64,000 bases of DNA from Alternaria dauci. Its lineage: Eukaryota; Ascomycota; Dothideomycetes; Pleosporales; Pleosporaceae. Under the pieces are notes generated by a model, which saw only the letters and a program-made list of their open reading frames with translations, had not been told where the DNA came from and searched no databases. Where the stretch lies: assembly GCF_042100115.1 (NCBI RefSeq), contig NC_091272.1:2108001-2172000 (forward strand), written 5' to 3'. The position numbers and the translations under genes are program-made. Shown piece after piece: positions 33,028 through 45,189 of the stretch. Each line of letters starts with the position of its first letter. Within the stretch, counting starts at the first letter, position 1.

Positions 33028-34859
33028 ATGTTGCCTCGTGCACAGCCCTTACAAAGACTACTTCACACCTCTACACCCAAGGCTCGACTAGCCGCGTACC
33101 CTACACAGCATCGCATTGCCCCACCTGCCGTCTCTAGCTATACGCATCGGGTCACACGCGCATACATACTACACCATAGTCGGCGGAGCACGGCGAGGGC
33201 TTCTCATAACAAGAGCGGAATCAACTTTTGGCCTGTAGGAATAGTTGCAGGAATCGCGATTGGCGGCGCACTGCTCGTTCCCTTTGTGCACAGCTCTCCA
33301 AAACTACAGGCAGCAAAGCCTTCCACCTCCGCTCAATTCGAAGTTGCAGATCTAACAGACTCGTACCTCGTCATGGCGCCAAACACACCCGCGGGGAGGC
33401 CAGGCACTCTCACAGCAGAAGAGGACAAGAAGCTCCGTGAGCTATGGGCGATTGTTATGAGAGTCTTTGGAGTGGATGTGGCGTCGGAAGCTACAGACGG
33501 CGCTGACGAGGTTGCATCGACTACCACAAGCGAAACTGCAGTAGCAGACGGCAAGAAGGATAAGAAGAAGAGCAGGCTGAACGTATTCAAGAGAAACAAG
33601 GGCGATAAGGGCGCAGACGACAAGGCATCGACTGCTTCTGGAGGCTCTACTCCCTCAGACATCAGCAGGTTGTCCATATCGGCCGATGATGACAAGTTTG
33701 GCCAAACCGCAGAATTCAAGGCGGCGATAGCCAACATTCCCCCGGAAGAGCTGCGAAAGACCTTCTGGAGCATGGTGAAGCATGACCATCCTGATGCTCT
33801 TCTTCTTCGCTTCCTGCGCGCACGCAAATGGGACGTTGAGAAGGCACTTGTCATGATGATCTCTACCATGCAGTGGAGACTCAACGAGATGCACGTCGAA
33901 GACCTGCTGAAGACGGGAGAGCTCGCTGCTTTGCAGACCGCAAGCACAGATGCCAAGGCTAAGAAGAACGCCGATGACTTCTTGACACAGCTGCGCATGG
34001 GCAAGAGCTTTTTGCACGGATTGGACGTTGAAGGGAGACCAATGTGTTTTGTTCGTGCGAGGTTACACAAGGCCGGTGAGCAGACGGAAGAGAGTCTGGA
34101 AAAATTCACAGTATACACCATCGAGACTGCGCGCATGTTGTTGAGGCCTCCGATTGATACAGCCGTAAGTTGATCCGCCTTGAGTCCAGGTCATACATCA
34201 GGATTACTGACCGAGTATAGACTGTTGTCTTTGACATGACCGACTTTTCCATGGCCAACATGGACTACACACCGGTGAAATTCATGATCAAATGCTTCGA
34301 GGCAAATTACCCCGAATCACTCGGTACTGTCCTCGTCTACAGAGCACCCTGGGTCTTCAATGCTGTCTGGAGCATCGTCAAGGGCTGGCTCGACCCCGTC
34401 GTCGCCAGCAAAGTACATTTCGCAAAGACTATTGACGAACTGAGCAACTATGTACCAAGGTCACAGATCCCAACTGAGTTGGGCGGAGACGAGAAGTGGG
34501 AGTACAAGTACCCTGAGCCCGTGCCTGGCGAGAACGACAAAATGGCCGACGAACAGTCCAAGCAGGAGTTGCAGAGCGAGAGACAACAGATTGTCGACAA
34601 GTACGAGAGTACGGTGCTTGAGTGGGTACATGCGGGTGATAGCGCGCCAGCCGAAGAGAAGAGAAAAGAGAGGGATGCCGTTGCAGAGCAGTTGAGGCAG
34701 AACTACTGGAAGCTGGACCCGTACGTCCGAGCACGCTCGCTGTACGACCGCGTGGGCGTCCTCCAAGACGGAGGCAAGCTGGAATTTTACGGCAAAGCAC
34801 CTGAGCCTGCGGTTACACCCGCAAAAGCAACGGAAACGAGCGCCGATGATCTTGACTAG
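33028..34859 (+). CDS. Sec14-like CRAL-TRIO lipid-binding protein, 591 aa
   Basis: Two exons: 33028-34164 and 34221-34859, with a 56-bp phase-0 intron. The first ~60 residues are Arg/Ser/His-rich without acidic residues, followed by a hydrophobic segment (67-87, FWPVGIVAGIAIGGALLVPFV): a mitochondrial presequence plus membrane anchor. A low-complexity Lys/Asp-rich linker follows. Then comes the CRAL-TRIO N-terminal helix bundle (HDHPDALLLRFLRARKWDVE) and the lipid-binding domain (GKSFLHGLDVEGRPMCF; across the splice, TVVFDMTDFSMANMDYTPV; NYPESLGTVLVYRAPWVF). Fungal relatives transfer phosphatidylinositol and related lipids. Met116 (MAPNTPAGRPGTLTAEEDKK, 33373) resembles the start of cytosolic relatives, so two isoforms are conceivable. 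A gene in the opposite direction (uS2m) lies 965 bp downstream. Confidence 0.88.
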
Positions 34860-35823
34860 GATTCGAAAGCTCAGCTACTCCGGTGGGACAGCGCCTTCAA
34901 CACATTGGCCGACGCTTGAAACAATCATAGCCCCCTTTTCCTCATCTCGTGTCCATGTGTTGTTGGCACAACCGGTCTAGCATTCGTTGCTCTAATGTGT
35001 AGTAGTCTCTCAAAGCAAAACAAAACACCCTCTGTATAGCCTCACATCCCCTTTTGATTGTTCGCCTCGGAATACATCCTTGGCTCTAATAATATCTCCT
35101 TTTCCGCTTGGTAGCATCTACTCCTATGACTACCTAGGTACCTACCTAAAACGTCGCATGGCCTGCTTTTCTCGTTTCCTTCCTTTACCGCCTTGACACG
35201 TTTCACTTCCAATAGAGTTGTGGTAGAGTCAGGCGGCACTGCAGAGATCGACCCAAGCGTTTTGGATTCGATGGCGGCCCAAATGTCCGATCGCAACGAT
35301 GCACTAGCGGAAATGACGTCACGTTCCTGCTTTGGAACGCTCCGTTTGTTTTGCCCTGTGGCCCTACTTGCTTCTTCTTCGGCCTTTAAGTGCTTTAGCT
35401 CGGGTGGTTAGTGCTCCGCGCGTTTGGTCCCCCTTGGACTAATGCCAGCTTAACGCAACGTCGGCCAGACTCACAGGTTTGTGAAGCTACTTGTTCTGTT
35501 TCGCTGACTTGTGCATGACTCCAGCGACGACCGGTGTTTTGGCAACCCAACACGTCTCATGCATCTTGGTGTGTTGTCTGGCTTCTGAGAGTTGCAGATG
35601 GTGAATTGGATGGAATGTTCGTTCTGCGCAGGCGTGGTGTGACAACCTTGGATCCAGTGTCCTTTTTATTTTTCAGATTCTATGCTGGGATGCCTGGTGT
35701 CCCATCGGAGGTACGTACGCACAGAACTTCAACAGGACAAAACCAACGTATGCTTTGAGTAAAACAAGATGTTGGTATTTTACATGAGTTTCGTGCTGTA
35801 ATTTACATGCTATGCAAAACGCT
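34860..35823. other. Convergent intergenic, 964 bp
   Basis: Between the 3' ends of the Sec14-like gene and uS2m. Small frames only; nothing supported. Confidence 0.55.
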
Positions 35824-37238
35824 CTACGAAGTAACTTTGATATCCCTGCCTTCTTTGGTCCGATGGCTCTCGTGGTTGCTCACTTCGTCCATTTTGGTAG
35901 CCATTTCTCCCGCATCTCCAAGGCTGGTGTCTCTCGTGTCGGCAGTCTCATCAACACGCTCTCTGGGGACCCCTTCGCCCATTCGTGATGTGGATCCGGA
36001 TAGGATGTTCCCAGCGTCTGTCCTGTCTCCGTCTGTGTCGGCATTAGGCATGGTAAGGCCCTTTGCTGGCCGGTACGTGATGTGGCCTTGCGCGGCAGCA
36101 GCAAGACGTTGCTTTTGGCCTGTTTCTCCGGCACGACCTAAGACGCCAGCAATGACCTGTATGCAGCGGAGACTGCAGCGCGTTAGTATGAAGCACGAGC
36201 TATTATGAAAAGCTGGCTTACCTGTCGTCATTTGCGGGGATAGGGTAGGTGACCCAGGTAGGATCTGCGTTGGTATCAATGACACCGATTGTGGGAATAT
36301 TGTTCAGCGCACACTCGTGCAGCAGCACATAGTTCTCGAGCGGGTTCATACAGACGACGAGATCTGGCCGGAGAACGGGGCGGTCGAAGAGCAGGTCTTC
36401 GAAGCCTGGGACTTCTTCGTCTAGCTCGTTGACCACCTTTGTTTTGCACCTGCCCAAGATCTGCTGGCCGTTGGTGATGCTTCCGGGGATCCAGCGCTCG
36501 AACAGATGGTATCCCTTGGCTAGCTCGGCCGCGCGGGCGACGGCCCTATCTTGCCCGTCGCGTGTGCCAACAAACAGGATCATGCCTCCGCGCCGCGCGA
36601 CTTCCTGTACCACTTTGGCGGCTCGGCGCAGGTGGGCTGCGGTGACTTCGAGCGAGATGATGTGGACGCCTTGTCGTATACCGTGGATGTAGCGTGCATT
36701 TGCGGGGTTCCAGAGCGAGGTGACATGGCCTTGGTGGGCCTCGGAGGCGAGGAGCAATTCCAGGGTAACGTCGGCGGGGGAGGGGGGATGGTTGAGGAGG
36801 GTGTGCGGTTTGTAGTGAGGCTCAATCTGGGTCCCCAGCTTTCCCATCTGCTGGGCTACGACATGTCAACGGGCTGCAGTGGGGGATGGGGGATGGGGGA
36901 GGCGGGCGCCATACACTGCTGCTTGTACAGGTAGTACTGTTGGGCGACATTGCCGGCGACAGCGTCGGAGGTTCCATGGGTCTCGGGATCGACAGAGGGC
37001 ACCGGCTGCTGGAGGTGGGTGTTGAGCTGGGCCTCTATCGACTGCAGCTGCTTGAGGCTGTTTTCGGTCGAGGCTTCAATCGAGTCGGTCTCGGTGGAGA
37101 GGTGTCGCTGCAGCGGGCGAGACGACTGTCGAGCGTGTTGTGCGAGTGCCCGGGGGGCTGTGCAGCGTGTCAGCAGTTGCGTCCATCTCGAATTGGCCCA
37201 AACCCACCACTGCGCGCTGCTATGCTCCTCAGTATCAT
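35824..37238 (-). CDS. MRP4: Mitochondrial ribosomal protein uS2m, 418 aa
   Basis: Four exons: 37238-37208, 37157-36915, 36855-36222 and 36172-35824; the introns are 50, 59 and 49 bp. The first exon encodes only ten codons plus one base. Spliced, it gives an Arg-rich presequence (MILRSIAARSAPRALAQHAR...). The S2 domain is clear: LLLASEAHQGHVTSLWNPAN, IHGIRQGVHIISLEVTAAHL, GGMILFVGTRDGQ, RWIPGSITN, PDLVVCMNPLENYVLLHECA, IPTIGVIDTNADPTWVTYPI and PANDDSLRCIQVIAGVLG. The product is the small-subunit protein uS2m of the mitoribosome (yeast Mrp4). The C-terminal ~100 residues are hydrophilic and probably disordered. The exon 1 assignment rests on splice-site logic; all other exons are supported by conserved sequence. 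Divergent from wc-1. Confidence 0.9.
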
Positions 37239-38005
37239 TTTGCGTCGCGTGCAGTCGCCGTCCTGGTGGACCAAAAAGTCTCGAGCGATGGCGCCAAGCA
37301 CCGTGTGGCGCTAGGCCGGTTTGGGCGGGCGCTCATCTGTGGGCACCCGCAGGCTTCCTTCGCCGTCAGTCGAGGACCGATAGCCGTCAGCATCAGATCA
37401 TGCGTGCCAGTGGTGAGGCGCTGCGAGGGGCGCTGCGTTGCATCGGTCCCACCGGTAGGGCAGAGCATGGCATTGTGCAAAATGCCATATGTTGGTCCCT
37501 GCTGCTGTCGCTCGCCTCTTGCTCACCCCATCCCGCGCCGCCTGTGCTCAAAGTGCTTGTGCCGCCCCCAATAATTGCTCGTGTGAAGCCACTGACATGC
37601 TTCCGTCATCTTCTGCTGCTATCCCGCACGCGGCCTTTTGGCTTGGCACCTAGCGCATTCCACTGACGCTACACATCCTCGCTCTTCGCATCCCAACCTC
37701 ACACGCTCGGCCCTGCGTTGCCCTGCCCTGCCCTGCCCTGCCCTGCCCTGCCCTGTTCTATATCGACCAACGTGTCGCTGCGCCTGAGCTGCCGCCGCCT
37801 GCGAGACCGCCGGCCATCGCCGCCCTCGAATGTCGCTTGTGAGACACTGCACCCCCCGCCGCCGCGACCCGTCCAGCCAGCGAAACAAGTGATAGCGCAT
37901 CACCGCCCTACCCACGGGCGCTACCCACTCTCTTTGATGCCTACACCTCTGTGCTGGACGACTGACCTCGCTGCTCTCGACATCTGAGCTTCCCTGCCCG
38001 CCACG
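37239..38005. promoter_or_regulatory. Divergent promoter region of uS2m and wc-1, 767 bp
   Basis: The interval between the two start codons. It includes a pyrimidine-rich stretch and a (CCCTG)7 array close to wc-1, probably in its 5' leader. Two frames of about 140-240 codons overlap here but have no protein character. Confidence 0.5.
37721..37755. repeat. (CCCTG)7 pentanucleotide repeat
   Basis: Seven perfect CCCTG units 250 bp upstream of the wc-1 start codon. Confidence 0.95.
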
Positions 38006-41000
38006 ATGAATGGCTATCCGTATCCCACGCGGCCCTTCAACCAGGCCAACAATGCAAACATGATGATGAGCATGAATGGGGACGCCATGAACGGCTTCAA
38101 CATGGTCGAGGGCCAGTCACTGGACTCAATAGTCGCGCAGAACGACAAGGACAACCGCCGACGGAGTATGCCCGTCTACGCCAGAGGGCCGCCGCAGCAA
38201 CAGCAGCGACAACAACATCAGCAGCAGCAGCAGCAACAACAGATGAACATGGGCAGCCCCGACACGCGCAGATTAAGCATGATGCATTTTGGAGACCCCA
38301 ATGGCAGCGAAATGGACGACTTCCAGTTTGACATGTCCAACGCGGCCATGGACAACATGATGCGCAGCAACACCTTCCCGCGAACAACCGCCGACATACA
38401 GGGCGACCAGCTACCTGCTGCGGACCTCAATATCAACACCCAGTTCCAAAGCCAGGCCTCTCCGTTTCCAAGCATGGCCACTCCTGGCTCTGCGTACGCT
38501 TCGCCCATGCACCAGAAGAACTCTCTCGACCTGGACATGGGATCCTATCAGAACGGCTTGAACATGCCTCTGGACATGGACGACTCGCTCAATATGATGC
38601 CAACCGATATGAACATGTTTCCTGGCAGCCAGTTCAACACTTCCATGTTGGATTCCCCCATTAACCAGGACTTTGTTGGACCCATGCCTGCTGCTCCCCA
38701 AGGTAACAACACGCCATCAGGACAGTCGCAAGACCATTTCAAGCGGCCTTCACTGAACAACACGCCCGAAGTCAAACCAGGCAGATCCAGCTTCCTTAGC
38801 CGCACCACTAGCCAGGACCAGTCCAGCATGCGTTCTACTTCCCGGCCCCAGAGCGAACATCGCTCCTCCACCAGTGTTCCGACACGCATGACTCTGACCT
38901 CACTACAGAATCAGCAACCTATCGCACAGGATCCTGCACAAGACCTACCAAAAGAGGTTATCAACAAGCAACTGCAAGATTTTAAGATGCCATGGCAGCA
39001 GCCTGCAGGCGGGTTTCCGTCCACGATGCATCACAATCCTCACATGAAGACACAGTTTAAGAATGCTTATTCGTCCACCGGATTCGACATGCTCGGAGTA
39101 CTAGTAGGTTCCAGGACTACTTCTTCTGCACGTTAAATGCTAACACATGGACAGATGCGCGTAGCTACCAGACCTGACCCCCAGATTGACATCGGCTCTG
39201 TTGATCTTTCGTGCGCTTTTGTCGTTTGTGATGCCGAGCTAGACGACATTCCCATTGTTTACTGCTCAGAGAACTTCGAGCGACTCACCGGCTACACAAG
39301 ACACATGATTCTTGGGCGAAATTGCCGCTTCTTGCAGGCACCTGACGGAAAGGTCGAATCTGGAATCAAGCGAAACTACGTTGACGACGATTCAGTCTAC
39401 TATCTCAAGAACATGATCGAGAGTCGTGCAGAAGCGCAGATTAGCTTGATCAATTACAGAAGAGGCGGCCAACCGTTCATGAACCTTCTGACCATGATTC
39501 CCATCGCTTGGGAACCTGGCGGCAAGATGAAGTTTTTCGTCGGCTTCCAGGTTGACCTTGTGGAGCAGCCCGGCGCCATGACGAACAAGAACTCAGGTAG
39601 GCTCTCATATCTAACGAACATGCCCGTGTATGAACTGATCGTATTGTAGATGGCTCTTACCGAGTCAACTACCAGCGCGGGATGTCGATACCGAGTTACG
39701 TCTTCAGCGACCACCACAAGCCACAACAAGCCGAACAAGGCCAGACCATCTCCAAAGACGAGGTGTCCAACGTACTCGCTGCGTATAGCGGAAGCGGCGA
39801 TTCCGAGATGACGAGACGTATTTGGGATAAGGTCCTGCTTGAGAACAGCGACGACGTTGTCCACGTCTTGTCACTCAAGGGACTCTTCCTGTATCTATCA
39901 CCAGCCAGCAACAGGATACTAGAATACGACCCCAGCGAGCTCGTCGGAACAGCGCTTTCGTCCGTCTGCCATCCCAGCGACATCGTTCCTGTAACGAGGG
40001 AACTGAAGGAGACTACGAATGGCGCATCTGTCAATGTTGTGTTCAGGATACGGCGCAAGAAGAGCGGATACATGTGGTTCGAAGGCCATGGCTCCCTTCA
40101 TACCGAGCAAGGCAAGGGTCGGAAATGTATCATCCTCGTCGGCCGCGAACGCCCAGTTTACACTTTGAGCAAGGCCATTGTACGCGAGTCTGGCGGCGTC
40201 GGTGATAACGAGCTGTGGACGAAGATGTCTACATCAGGCATGTTCTTGTATGTTTCATCAAACGTGCGCCAGTTGCTCGATAAGCAACCTGAAGACCTCG
40301 TCGGCACTAGCATACAATCTCTCATGCGGCAGGAGTCCAAGATCAACTTTGGTCGCATACTAGAGCTTGCCAGAGGAGGCAGGAAGGGCGAGGTCAAACA
40401 CGAAATGATCAACAAGCGTGGCCAGGTTCTACAGGCTTTTACGACAATATATCCCGGAGACGCAACCGAAGGCCAGAAACCTACCTTTGTCGTTGGGCAA
40501 ACACGACTGCTCAAGTACTCACGGAATAGTAATGCCGGCCGTCCATCCATGTATACGAATACCAAGCATGAGCGCGACTCTCACAACTCTATTCATACTC
40601 AGATGTCGGGAGCAGCATCACCTGCCGCGGGGTCCATGACTGGTCCTACTGGTTCGAGTACGCCAATGACGTCCAATACCAATCCACTCTTCGTCACTAC
40701 TGAGGAATCTCCTGCTACATTTGCTGGACACAATGGCCTCCAACTCGGACATCAGGATCAAAGTCTAGCCTCAGATGACAACGTATTTGACGAACTGAAG
40801 ACGACGCGAAGCACAAGCTGGCAATACGAGTTACGACAAATGGAAAAGCGGAACAGATACCTAGCAGAAGAAGTCCAGAGCTTGTTAGCAGCTAAGAAGA
40901 AGAGGAAACGCAGAAAGGGTGCCGGCCAAATGCAGAAAGATTGTGCAAACTGCCATACGAGAACAACACCCGAGTGGCGCAGGGGTCCTTCAGGGAATCG

Positions 41001-41402
41001 GGACCTTTGTAATTCGTGCGGACTGCGATGGGCCAAGCAGGTAAGTTATGCTTCTCGCCAGAACGACATGGTTTTGGTCAACGCTAATGCTCTTCGCAGC
41101 AAGGGCGAGTATCACCTAGGACATCCTCCGCCGCAAGCGATAAGAGCAAGAAGAGCAGCGCTTCACCGCGCCACTTCCCAACAAGCCACCAGAACCACCA
41201 GACTATCCTGCCTCATTCGATACCCGACACTGGACAACAATCCTCCATGCCTTCGGCAATGTCTTCATCAACTAAGCGATCGCCGCAGCAAGGCAGCATC
41301 AGCGAGTCTCATGCTACAAAAGCAGCCCGTACGGAAGTTGCGTCTTCGCAAGGTTTCATCCCCCCACCGGCGATCGATGAAGTAACGGAGCCGGAATCAT
41401 GA
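38006..41402 (+). CDS. wc-1: White collar-1 blue-light photoreceptor/GATA factor, 1077 aa
   Basis: Four exons: 38006-39103, 39155-39596, 39650-41040 and 41100-41402. The N-terminus is Met/Asn/Gln-rich with a poly-Gln tract (about 63-79). The LOV domain (about 380-510) keeps the photoactive box GRNCRFLQ with Cys423, the flavin-adduct cysteine of the family. Two further PAS domains follow: one starts near [21 protein letters not shown], the other near [21 protein letters not shown] basic KKKRKRRKG stretch precedes a C-x2-C-x18-C-x2-C GATA zinc finger (C945, C948, C967, C970). In Neurospora, WC-1 pairs with WC-2 to drive light-induced genes and the circadian clock; the same role here is inferred. 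The third intron falls just after the zinc finger. The ~1077 aa length is normal for the family. Confidence 0.96.
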
Positions 41403-43540
41403 GCATGATTGATCGGAGCAGCCTCTTCTCTACTACTACTTCACAGTTTTCCTCTTCTGTTTCGTGTCATTCTCCGCTTTGGTCCAACGATACCCCATTA
41501 CTTATATTCCCTTTAACGAACTTCACATTCGCTTGCCGAGAGCGAACCGTCTTGTGGGCGAGTTATTAGACTCATGCATGCCCTTCTTTCCTATCGTTGT
41601 TTGATGCTTTATGATTTGGGGCAACAAGAAACTGGGGTGAGGTTGGCGCACGTGGCTGAGGTCTTCAGCTACCGGGTTCTTTACACTGCGAGGTTAAAAG
41701 ATGAGGGGCGATAGGCACGTATGTCTCGCGCATACTTTTTTTTGGTGAATTCCGCTTCTACTGTTCTATTGTATATATCAGCCACAATCGGTAAATGTAT
41801 GGGTTGGTATGCCAGGATGCGTGGAGGGCACGACTGACTCGATCAGCTAAATATCACGTCAGATCATATTACATCAAATGAATAGTGGACCCAAACTAAG
41901 ATGATCTGTACGAACTGCAGTAAACCCCAACGTGCCCCTTGACCCATGGATCCATATGCACTTCTTCCCCGCTCTCTTCCCGCCCGCATGCTCGCTCGCT
42001 TGTCTTGGACGCAACAATGTCGAGGAGGGCCCTGACTGTGGCGTAAAGTGGACTTATCATCTAGACAAAACTCATGCGGCAGTTGTATCACAACATGAAC
42101 AGCTAAACCCAAAATCCGGCCCTTTTCTCATGCTTGGTAATATGCTCGCACAGGTGTTGGTCTGGAGCGCACAGCTGCTGCGCAACTTGGCGTTTGAACG
42201 TGAAGTGCGATAAGAGCGTATCATTAATCATGCTCGTGATTATGTTATGGACTCGCCGTAGGCTTTGTCTTGCTTCGCTTGCAATCAGACATCCCGCGCG
42301 TAAAAACGTGACATGGCCGCGGAGGGTGCTGGAGGCAGGCCCTAGAATGCATGATGTGGCGCTAGAACGCTGCATGTTCCACGGAAGCAGAATGAGGAAC
42401 ACACAGGGGGGTCAGGAGAGCTGCATGCAGGTTCCCGGGCACTTAGCCCCGGCAGCACTCGTTAGTTCCAAGGTTCTTGGAAGGGCAGATTACAACCAGA
42501 TTTGGAGGAGAGGGGGCCTAGGAAAAAAGGTCAATGCCAACTACGCAGGCCTCTCTGTGTCCCAAGATGCAGCGGTTGCTGTGCAGAGTCTGGAGCGTCG
42601 TGCCTCGGTATCGCTTTGTACCGTGGAAGAAGGCTCCAATGACGAAAGTTTGTAGGGCAAATAAACTTCGTCCATCGCACGTTGTTACCCACATGGCTTG
42701 GGCCTCCTCCCTCGTTCCCCCCTCATCAAGCCCGCAGCAGCCTTCCAATCAAACAAGTGGGGCCGCCATCCGGCCTTGATCCTTTGCATCCTTCGATCCC
42801 CTGCGGCCTAAGCGTCTGCGCCTTATCTGGGCTCTGACGATGTTTTCCGGGCCATGACATGAAGGCGCGGCAAGGGTACAAGGGTTAAACGTTCGCACCG
42901 AAAGTCAAAGATGGGATGGGTATGGCTCGGATGCCACAGCGAAGGAGGCTACGGGGGTACCCAGGGATCATCGTCTCTCATTTCTTTTTTTTCGTCCGAA
43001 GCCGGCCAGCTTCATGCCTGATTCATATCTAACGTTGCGCTTTGGATACTAGGGACCGTTTTGGGGGGGCACTGTTCGCTTCATTAATTTGTTGTTGGGG
43101 CTTTCACTGCCGTGGGTATTACGATTACGAGGTAAAGCCCGCGCTGCGCTGCCTCTTCACTTTTCTGGTTCTTGGGATTTTTGGACTGCCGACGACAAAC
43201 GCTGTCTTGACACGAGTCGCAATCCTTCGCGCGACATCTTTTCTTGTTTCTGTGCCGTGGTTTACTTTTCGTCGGACCTGGGCAAGAAACGGTACCCATT
43301 CCGACTGCAATTCCGACCGCGAATTACAGGAACCTTGCGATCACGTTTCTGGACCGAGTCGATAGGATCCCGTTCCTGGAGGAGTGTTTGGTTTAGGAAG
43401 GCGGTTTGCGGCAAGCGCATCCACGAGCGTAGACAACTCGAAACGGACGCGGTTACGACCCAACTACCCGCTGCGTAGAAATCGCATACGTCGCAGGAAC
43501 CACAGCAGTTCGCACCAGGGCAACGCAAGAGGAGGATACA
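41403..43540. other. Intergenic, 2.1 kb
   Basis: Between wc-1 and the Ras-like gene. Frames around 42134-42655 and 43089-43478 start on non-ATG codons and have Cys/Trp/Arg-rich noise composition. The last few hundred bases are the likely promoter and leader of the Ras-like gene. No tRNA or repeat recognised. Confidence 0.5.
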
Positions 43541-44434
43541 ATGGATGAGAACAACAGGATAACAATCACGGTGTGTGGAGACGGAGGATGTGGTATGCGC
43601 GAACCAATGGCCGACATGGAGCATTGAGGGGCTGACTTGGGTGTAGGAAAAAGTTCAATCACATTACGGCTTGTCAGGAGTCAATGGACATCTGAGTATG
43701 ATCCTACGATAGGTTCGTCGCCTTGCGCCTACGCTCGTCGCATTGAGCATTACACAGCTAACCTGCCTGTAGAGGACTCGTACTCTGTAACCCGAACCGT
43801 CGATGGAGTCCCTTATTACCTTATGCTTACGGATACTGCGGGCCAAGAAGAATACCGTGGTCTCTGGGCTGCTTCGAACCTACAGTCCGACGCCTTCCTC
43901 CTCGTCTACGACATTACGTCTGCCAATTCGCTCGATGCGCTAGATTACTTCATGGAGATGATAGAAATGGAGACGGAGAACCGATTAGACAATGGCAAGA
44001 TACCACCGATCAAGTGCGTAGTAGGCAACAAGTGCGATTTACAAGGGCAAAGAGTCGTAGAAGCAAAAACAGGTCTCGAGTGGGCGCGACGAAGGAAGTG
44101 TGGCTTCATGGAGACGAGCGCAAGGGAGATGGTCAACATCGAAGAGACTTTTGCTTGTAAGACACCTGCGTCGCAACCACATCGCATACAAGATGATGTG
44201 AGCAGGAGAGGAATTGTTCAAGACTTGCTAACGTTTATTAAAGTACTCGTACGTCGCGTAGTAGAAGCACGCCGGCTCACTGCTGGAGACGGCCCTGCGA
44301 ACCGAACTGCCGCCTTGCCTCTTCAATCGAGTCCGAACCGAGACCCAAATGACTTTGCGGCCCATACAGAGAATGAAAAGGATAGCGAGGACGAGCCGAA
44401 GCCGAGCTTTTGGAAGAAGCTCAAGTGCTGGTAG
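43541..44434 (+). CDS. Ras-family small GTPase, 230 aa
   Basis: Four exons: 43541-43592, 43647-43712, 43773-44156 and 44244-44434. All GTPase boxes are present: P-loop GDGGCGKSS, effector loop YDPTIEDSY, switch II DTAGQEEYRGLW, NKCD and ETSA. The effector loop is Ras-like. The hypervariable C-terminus ends in FWKKLKCW, so there is no CaaX box: the only cysteine is penultimate. Either the protein is not farnesylated in the usual way, or a 3' intron has been missed (a GT follows the last codons). I do not assign it to Ras1, Ras2, Rheb or Rsr1; it resembles an additional ascomycete Ras clade. Well separated from its neighbours. Confidence 0.9.
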
Positions 44435-45189
44435 TCGCATCGGATATTTCTACGCATTACGAATGATCTTAGATGTTGCATGGGACATGTAGCACGATCT
44501 GCATCTTCTCTGCACGTCTTATCCAGATTACAGCGACAATGTCGCTAGGGGGGGTTTTCTATACCTGTTGCTAGTCTATGGCTCTTCTGTTGGAAACTGG
44601 AAGAGCCTACTCAATCTTTCTGTTCATCTCCTTGTCTGTATATATGTATCGATGGGATGGGCGTAAGGCATCCGTACACGCATTGCATGGAACTGCTGAT
44701 TAGCGGGAACCGGGGATCATGGGATACACTAGGTGGCTATCTGAGTTTCTGGTCATTTTCACGGCGTTTCAAGTCTTGCGTCTGCGTCTTTCCTAGAACC
44801 GCTATCCATGTTCATGTCGAACTGAAATGATTCTGTTACAATCCCAAGACACAAGCTAAATAGTGCAAAATATGATCATTTTGAGGCATGGGATGCAGCT
44901 AACCATCGGCTATCCAAGGACACCGCTAGCGCGTCTGTGCGCAAGCACGCCATTGGCCTTTGGAGTCTTTGCATGGCTCTGAATCACTTCGCAATAGCCG
45001 TGAGTTGCGTTCTTGATCAAAGACTCTGCAAGGAAATCTCCCATTTCCTAGTGCTCACGCAAGGAGCATATACGGTGTCTTGGAAGTTGGTGACGTCGTA
45101 ATTGCCCCGCCATAAGCGCCGTGTCTACTGCGATAAGGGAGCAACAAGCAAAAAGAGCCATTGGAGACACAGACAGTGCGCAGAGCAGA
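44435..45189. other. Intergenic, 755 bp
   Basis: 3' region of the Ras-like gene and promoter of the carrier gene. Nothing specific recognised. Confidence 0.55.

Noticed and set aside
33333..34136. 267-codon minus-strand frame inside the Sec14-like gene
   Set aside because: Antisense shadow of a conserved coding exon; Ser/Leu-rich with no domain.
34165..34220. Sec14-like intron as a fifth introner-like copy (ATTACTGACCGAGTAT)
   Set aside because: Only the branch-site neighbourhood is similar; the GAGACATA part is missing, so the resemblance may reflect shared splice signals.
36950..37666. 238-codon plus-strand frame over the uS2m 5' exons
   Set aside because: It is antisense to exons that splice into a clear mitochondrial presequence, and is Cys/Arg/Pro-rich as expected for a shadow frame.
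42134..42655. 173-codon plus-strand frame between wc-1 and the Ras-like gene
   Set aside because: It starts on GTG, its Cys/Trp/Arg-rich composition looks like untranslated DNA, and no domain is recognisable.
43089..43478. 129-codon frame upstream of the Ras-like gene
   Set aside because: Begins on TTG, lies in the likely 5' leader, and has no protein character.
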